Assembly: GCA_003712165.1 (NCBI GenBank) | Contig: RHLH01000001.1 | Coordinates: 1,771,575 to 1,835,574, forward strand | Reading direction: 5' to 3' | Source: Phycisphaera sp. | Lineage (GTDB): Bacteria > Planctomycetota > Phycisphaerae > Phycisphaerales > UBA1924 | Length of the DNA: 64,000 nt | Program-made: the position numbers and the translations under genes | The notes under the pieces: model-generated | Seen by the model: only the letters and a program-made list of their open reading frames with translations | What the model was told of the DNA's origin: nothing | Database searches by the model: none | Part shown: positions 62,901 to 64,000 of the stretch, one piece after another | Position numbering within the stretch: the first letter of the stretch is position 1 | How the letters are laid out: each line of letters opens with the position of its first letter

Positions 62901-64000
62901 CGTTGACATCGCCCACCGTGATCGTCAGCGACTCCTCGTACGTCGCGCCGCCCGAATCCGTCACGCGCACCGTCACCTCGTGAGCGCCGGCAGATTCGTG
63001 GTCAAGGACCGCCCCCTCAGCGACGGTGATGTTGCCGTCGGAATCAATCTCGAAACGGCCGCCGGCGTTGTCGGTCAATTCAAACGAGTGGCTGTCGCCC
63101 TCATCGACATCAGTCACGGAAACGCTCGCCACCGGCGTCCCAGCCGCGGCGTTCTCATCGACCGACCCGCCGGTGAAGCTGATGTCTGATGGGCCCTCAT
63201 TCACATCGCCCACCGTGATCGTCACAGACTCCTCGTACGTCGCGCCGCCCGAATCCGTCACGCGCACTGTCACCTCGTGAGCGTCGGCAGATTCGTGGTC
63301 CAGGTCAGCGCCGTCGGCAACCGTGATGTTGCCGTCAGAATCAATCTCGAAACGACCACCCGCATCATCTGTAAGCTCGAAACTGTGCGTATCGCCCTCA
63401 TCGACATCCGTCACCGAAGCCGAGGCGACGAATGTCCCGCCAGCAGCATTCTCCGACACCGTGCCGCCCGTGAAGGACAGATCGCTCGGCCCCTCATTCA
63501 CATCCTGAACATTGATAGTGAACACACCATCGATGGTGTTTCCGGCGCTGTCGCTCCCGATGATCTCAACATCTACGGATGATGTCGTCTCATGATCCAG
63601 TGATACACCGTCGCGGAGCTTCAGAACCCCATCAGCAGTAACCTCGAACCTGCTATCACTCACGGCATACCCGGCATCATCATCTGCATCGGGGTCAACC
63701 ACACCAAGCTGCCCAATCACGGCACCCGGCACACCCTCCTGCACACTCGAACCGTCAAGATCTATCGAAGTCGGTCCCTCGTTCACGTCACCAACTGTGA
63801 TCGTGAGCGATTCCTCATACGTCTCGCCGCCCGAGTCCGTCACGCGCACCGTCACCTCGTGAGCGCCGGCAGACTCGTGGTCCAGGTCCGCCCCCTCGGC
63901 GACCGTGATGTTCCCGTCGGCATCGATCTCGAAACGGCCGCCGGCGTCGTCCATCAACTCGAAGCTGTGTGTATCGTCAGCGTCGACATCCGTCACGCTC
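56926..64000 (-). CDS. Giant cadherin-repeat surface adhesin, C-terminal part (5' end beyond window)
   Basis: At least 2358 residues; the frame stays open to the right edge, so the N terminus is missing. From the N-terminal side it has seven full and one partial cadherin-like repeats of about 99 residues (motifs DISFTGGSVDENAAAGT, DAGGRFEIDSDGNITVADGA, HEVTVRVTDSGG, DVNE). Next come about 360 residues of bactofilin-like right-handed beta repeats (TISTGGGAGELHHVSIENTS twice), another cadherin repeat, and two copies of a 163-residue beta module (IDSYGGSSQDVSLTV... to DLEYTWEQVSGP) with PKD/Ig-like linkers. Five more cadherin repeats follow, then an acidic disordered region and a basic end (RSGLFRGRRK). 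Cadherin repeats bind calcium through DxD/DxNE motifs and stiffen adhesins. No LPxTG, PEP-CTERM or obvious T1SS RTX tail is seen, so the export signal is unclear or in the missing part. Confidence 0.9.
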   Translation of the reverse strand, partial: SVTDVDADDTHSFELMDDAGGRFEIDADGNITVAEGADLDHESAGAHEVTVRVTDSGGETYEESLTITVGDVNEGPTSIDLDGSSVQEGVPGAVIGQLGVVDPDADDDAGYAVSDSRFEVTADGVLKLRDGVSLDHETTSSVDVEIIGSDSAGNTIDGVFTINVQDVNEGPSDLSFTGGTVSENAAGGTFVASASVTDVDEGDTHSFELTDDAGGRFEIDSDGNITVADGADLDHESADAHEVTVRVTDSGGATYEESVTITVGDVNEGPSDISFTGGSVDENAAAGTPVASVSVTDVDEGDSHSFELTDNAGGRFEIDSDGNITVAEGAVLDHESAGAHEVTVRVTDSGGATYEESLTITVGDVNEGPSDISFTGGSVDENAAAGTPVASVSVTDVDDGDSHSFELTDDAGGRFEIDSDGNITVADGADLDHESADAHEVTVRVTDSSGATYEESVTITVGDVNEAPSDISFTGGSVDENAAVGTQVASVSVADVDAGDSHSFELTDDAGGRFAIDSDGTITVADGAALDHESAGAHEVTVRVTDSGGATYEESLTITVGDVNEAPSDISFTGGSVDENAAVGTPVASVSVTDVDDGDSHSFELTDDAGGRFEIDSDGNITVADGADLDHESAGAHEVTVRVTDSGGATYEESVTITVGDVNEGPSDLSFTGGTVSENAAGGTFVASASVTDVDEGDTHSFELTDDAGGRFEIDSDGNITVAEGADLNFEASESHEVTVRVTDEAGESYEEVIDITVANVEETYVLSGNSTLSAADGPFENVVINGGYMEIDGDAEIKGDLTIESVARINGGEISVSGDVTTSDTSYHGSATIVLDGDGAQTISTGGGAGELHHVSIENTSGEVSIEGELQISGSYADNGNTVDATDADVELQGNSSVSGSGTTFGDVTINGGYMDITEMDVDGDLTIESVARINGGEISVSGDVTTSDTSYHGSATIVLDGDGAQTISTGGGAGELHHVSIENTSGEVSIEGELQISGSYSDNGNTVDATDADVEIQGNATVSGSGTTFGDVTLNGGYMEIEGDMYVQGDLEIANAARINGGVIYVAGDVTDTDGNWHGSVEIRPWITNEAPTDITLDNATVNENAGSGTPVGTIQVSDTDDGDTHSFELTDDAGGRFSIDSDGNITVAEGASLDHESADSHEITVRVTDAEGEFIEETIAINVGDVDEAPVLDAEDITVNDGEMVTLSVNARTTDGVDFDSVDIDSYGGSSQDVSLTVETDGDTLSMSGNGWKSIDYDYTVTEDTILEFQFKSAGEGEIHGIGFDTDGSIDASKTFRLHGTQDWGIDMSSDYEGNEGEWVTYQIRVGDHFQGDFDRMFFVNDHDGGSQDGESAFRGVRVYEEGSAQISADDLEYTWEQVSGPTVVLDDPNAVTPTFESPAVDVDTDIVFRVTVANGDEVSTEEVTVHVVSVNDVPEIDAGEDLFVNENTPVTLGVEVTEGPTSVDFDSVDIDSYGGSSQDVSLTVETDGDTLSMSGNGWKSIDYDYTVTEDTILEFQFKSAGEGEIHGIGFDTDGSIDASKTFRLHGTQDWGIDMSSDYEGNEGEWVTYQIRVGDHFQGDFDRMFFVNDHDGGSQDGESAFRGVRVYEEGSAQISADDLEYTWEQVSGPAVVLDDASATSPTFDSPAVDSDTELVFKVTVRDGEDFRTDEVTVHVAPVNDAPTDISFTGGGVAENAAAGTQVASASVADVDAIDTHSFELTDDAGGRFAIDSEGNITVADGAALDHESAGEHEVTVRVTDSGGETYEESLTITVGDVNEGPSDISFTGGSVAENAAAGTQVASASVADVDAIDTHSFELTDDAGGRFAIDSEGNITVADGAALDHESAGEHEVTVRVTDSGGVTHEESLTITVGDVNEGPSDISFTGGSVAENAAAGTQVASASVADVDAIDTHSFELTDDAGGRFAIDSEGNITVADGAALDHESAGEHEVTVRVTDSGGVTHEESLTITVGDVNEGPSDIRFTGGSVAENAVAGTQVASVSVADVDAGDSHSFELTDDAGGRFVIDSDGNITVADGAALDHESAGEHEVTVRVTDSGGATHEESLTITVGDVNEGPSSIEITEAKVEENSLPGTVVASVAVTDVDAGETFTYALTDDAGGRFIINAEGDIVVADGADIDYEFHDSHTVTVLVTDSAGHTVEQAVRIEVTNVTEPEPESENEADPKGAAKAGQAQVSEPAVYQASDSNAHGVHEEAEPTSDSEPRAEHDASLGMDVSKSDQTLKWVAEEIREITEIARSVEAADIPLPDNTESWGEASFEEAFVPESSDSKLDPVSGIPDQSTEAERAGSDGFLSKFWVLLRAGLGTTNRVDDTGTAGGSADARSGLFRGRRK
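57754..58943. repeat. 297-bp tandem repeats, adhesin C-terminal array
   Basis: Four 99-codon cadherin units in tandem. Units around 58056-58352 and 58353-58649 look identical over most of their length, pointing to recent duplication or gene conversion. Confidence 0.85.
59114..59601. repeat. 488-bp module, copy 1
   Basis: Encodes the 163-residue beta module of the adhesin. Read by eye it is identical base for base to 59855-60342 (offset 741). Confidence 0.9.
59855..60342. repeat. 488-bp module, copy 2
   Basis: Second copy of 59114-59601, with identical sequence over 488 bases while the linkers on either side differ clearly. Confidence 0.9.
60950..61615. repeat. Bactofilin-like repeat pair
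   Basis: A block of roughly 270 bases beginning GTCAGTCGCGTCCACCGTG occurs at about 60960-61233 and again about 375 bases later (61335-61609) with only a few differences. It encodes the NGNTVDATDAD / TISTGGGAGELHHVSIENTS beta repeats. Confidence 0.8.
61720..63990. repeat. 297-bp tandem repeats, adhesin N-terminal array
   Basis: Seven complete cadherin-unit repeats and one partial at the window edge, spaced 297 bases, with many near-identical stretches. Units around 61720-62010 and 63200-63490 share the rarer SFTGGTVSENAAGGTF form, so shuffling has not been strictly between neighbours. Confidence 0.85.

Noticed and set aside
57754..63990. CRISPR array
   Set aside because: Regular repeats are 297 bases and fully protein-coding with no short repeat-spacer pattern. 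No cas genes in the window.

Overview
The window looks like a marine Planctomycetes chromosome, most probably class Phycisphaerae. This is inferred from gene types, not from a database search. The main signs are a type III glutamine synthetase; dockerin-like 'DxNxDGxxxPADFTAWIxAFN' tails; a PEP-CTERM-like tail ending in RRRR; a planctomycete-style ECF sigma factor coupled to a kinase-TPR protein; an RHS protein carrying a dockerin-like insert; and a tyrosine recombinase whose box II reads KNLRSS instead of HxxR.

Layout. 1-1909: 3' part of glnN and its terminator. 1946-12733: tRNA-Ile2(CAU) followed by a probable old genomic island. It holds an integrase relic whose 3' end runs into the tRNA, a 14-bp inverted repeat, a small dockerin-like gene, an ArsR-type regulator, a membrane-anchored coiled protein, a Fur-box-like site, a 2218-aa secreted RHS protein, a frameshifted partner gene and a displaced frameshifted RHS tip. 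It ends at a degraded copy of the tRNA 3' end. 12728-24738: housekeeping and signalling genes (kinase/sigma pair, trhO, cysteine-dioxygenase-like, TPR-sulfotransferase, tRNA-Val, tRNA-Pro, pyrC, gap, rhlE). 25083-37299: a PEP-CTERM-like secreted protein, a four-gene metal-related ABC operon, M28 and M1 metallopeptidases, queD, a DoxX-like protein, a deleted relic of a second M1 gene, and a dockerin-tailed secreted protein.

37537-42073: a compact 4.5-kb integrated element bounded by a perfect 17-bp direct repeat that is the 3' end of tRNA-Val(GAC). It carries RHH, excisionase and integrase genes, three small unrecognised genes, GC-rich palindromic DNA, and a two-gene cassette of an SMODS-type CD-NTase and a two-TM SLATT-like effector. 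This is a minimal type I CBASS-like anti-phage system and the most interesting part of the window.

42214-45666: a SigK/RskA-like sigma/anti-sigma pair next to a double-fasciclin secreted protein, then an OmpA-type lipoprotein. 45763-52360: a tightly packed minus-strand run (oppC-like, oppD-like, glycosyltransferase, xseA, xseB, prepilin peptidase). 52427-64000: a surface-adhesion module of a giant cadherin-repeat protein cut by the right edge, a PilZ protein with c-di-GMP motifs, a GAF-HlyD membrane-fusion protein and an M50 peptidase-HlyD hybrid. I infer that the last two handle export or anchoring of the giant protein under c-di-GMP control.

No rRNA operon or CRISPR array was seen. Nothing was checked by search; family names rest on motifs read by eye.
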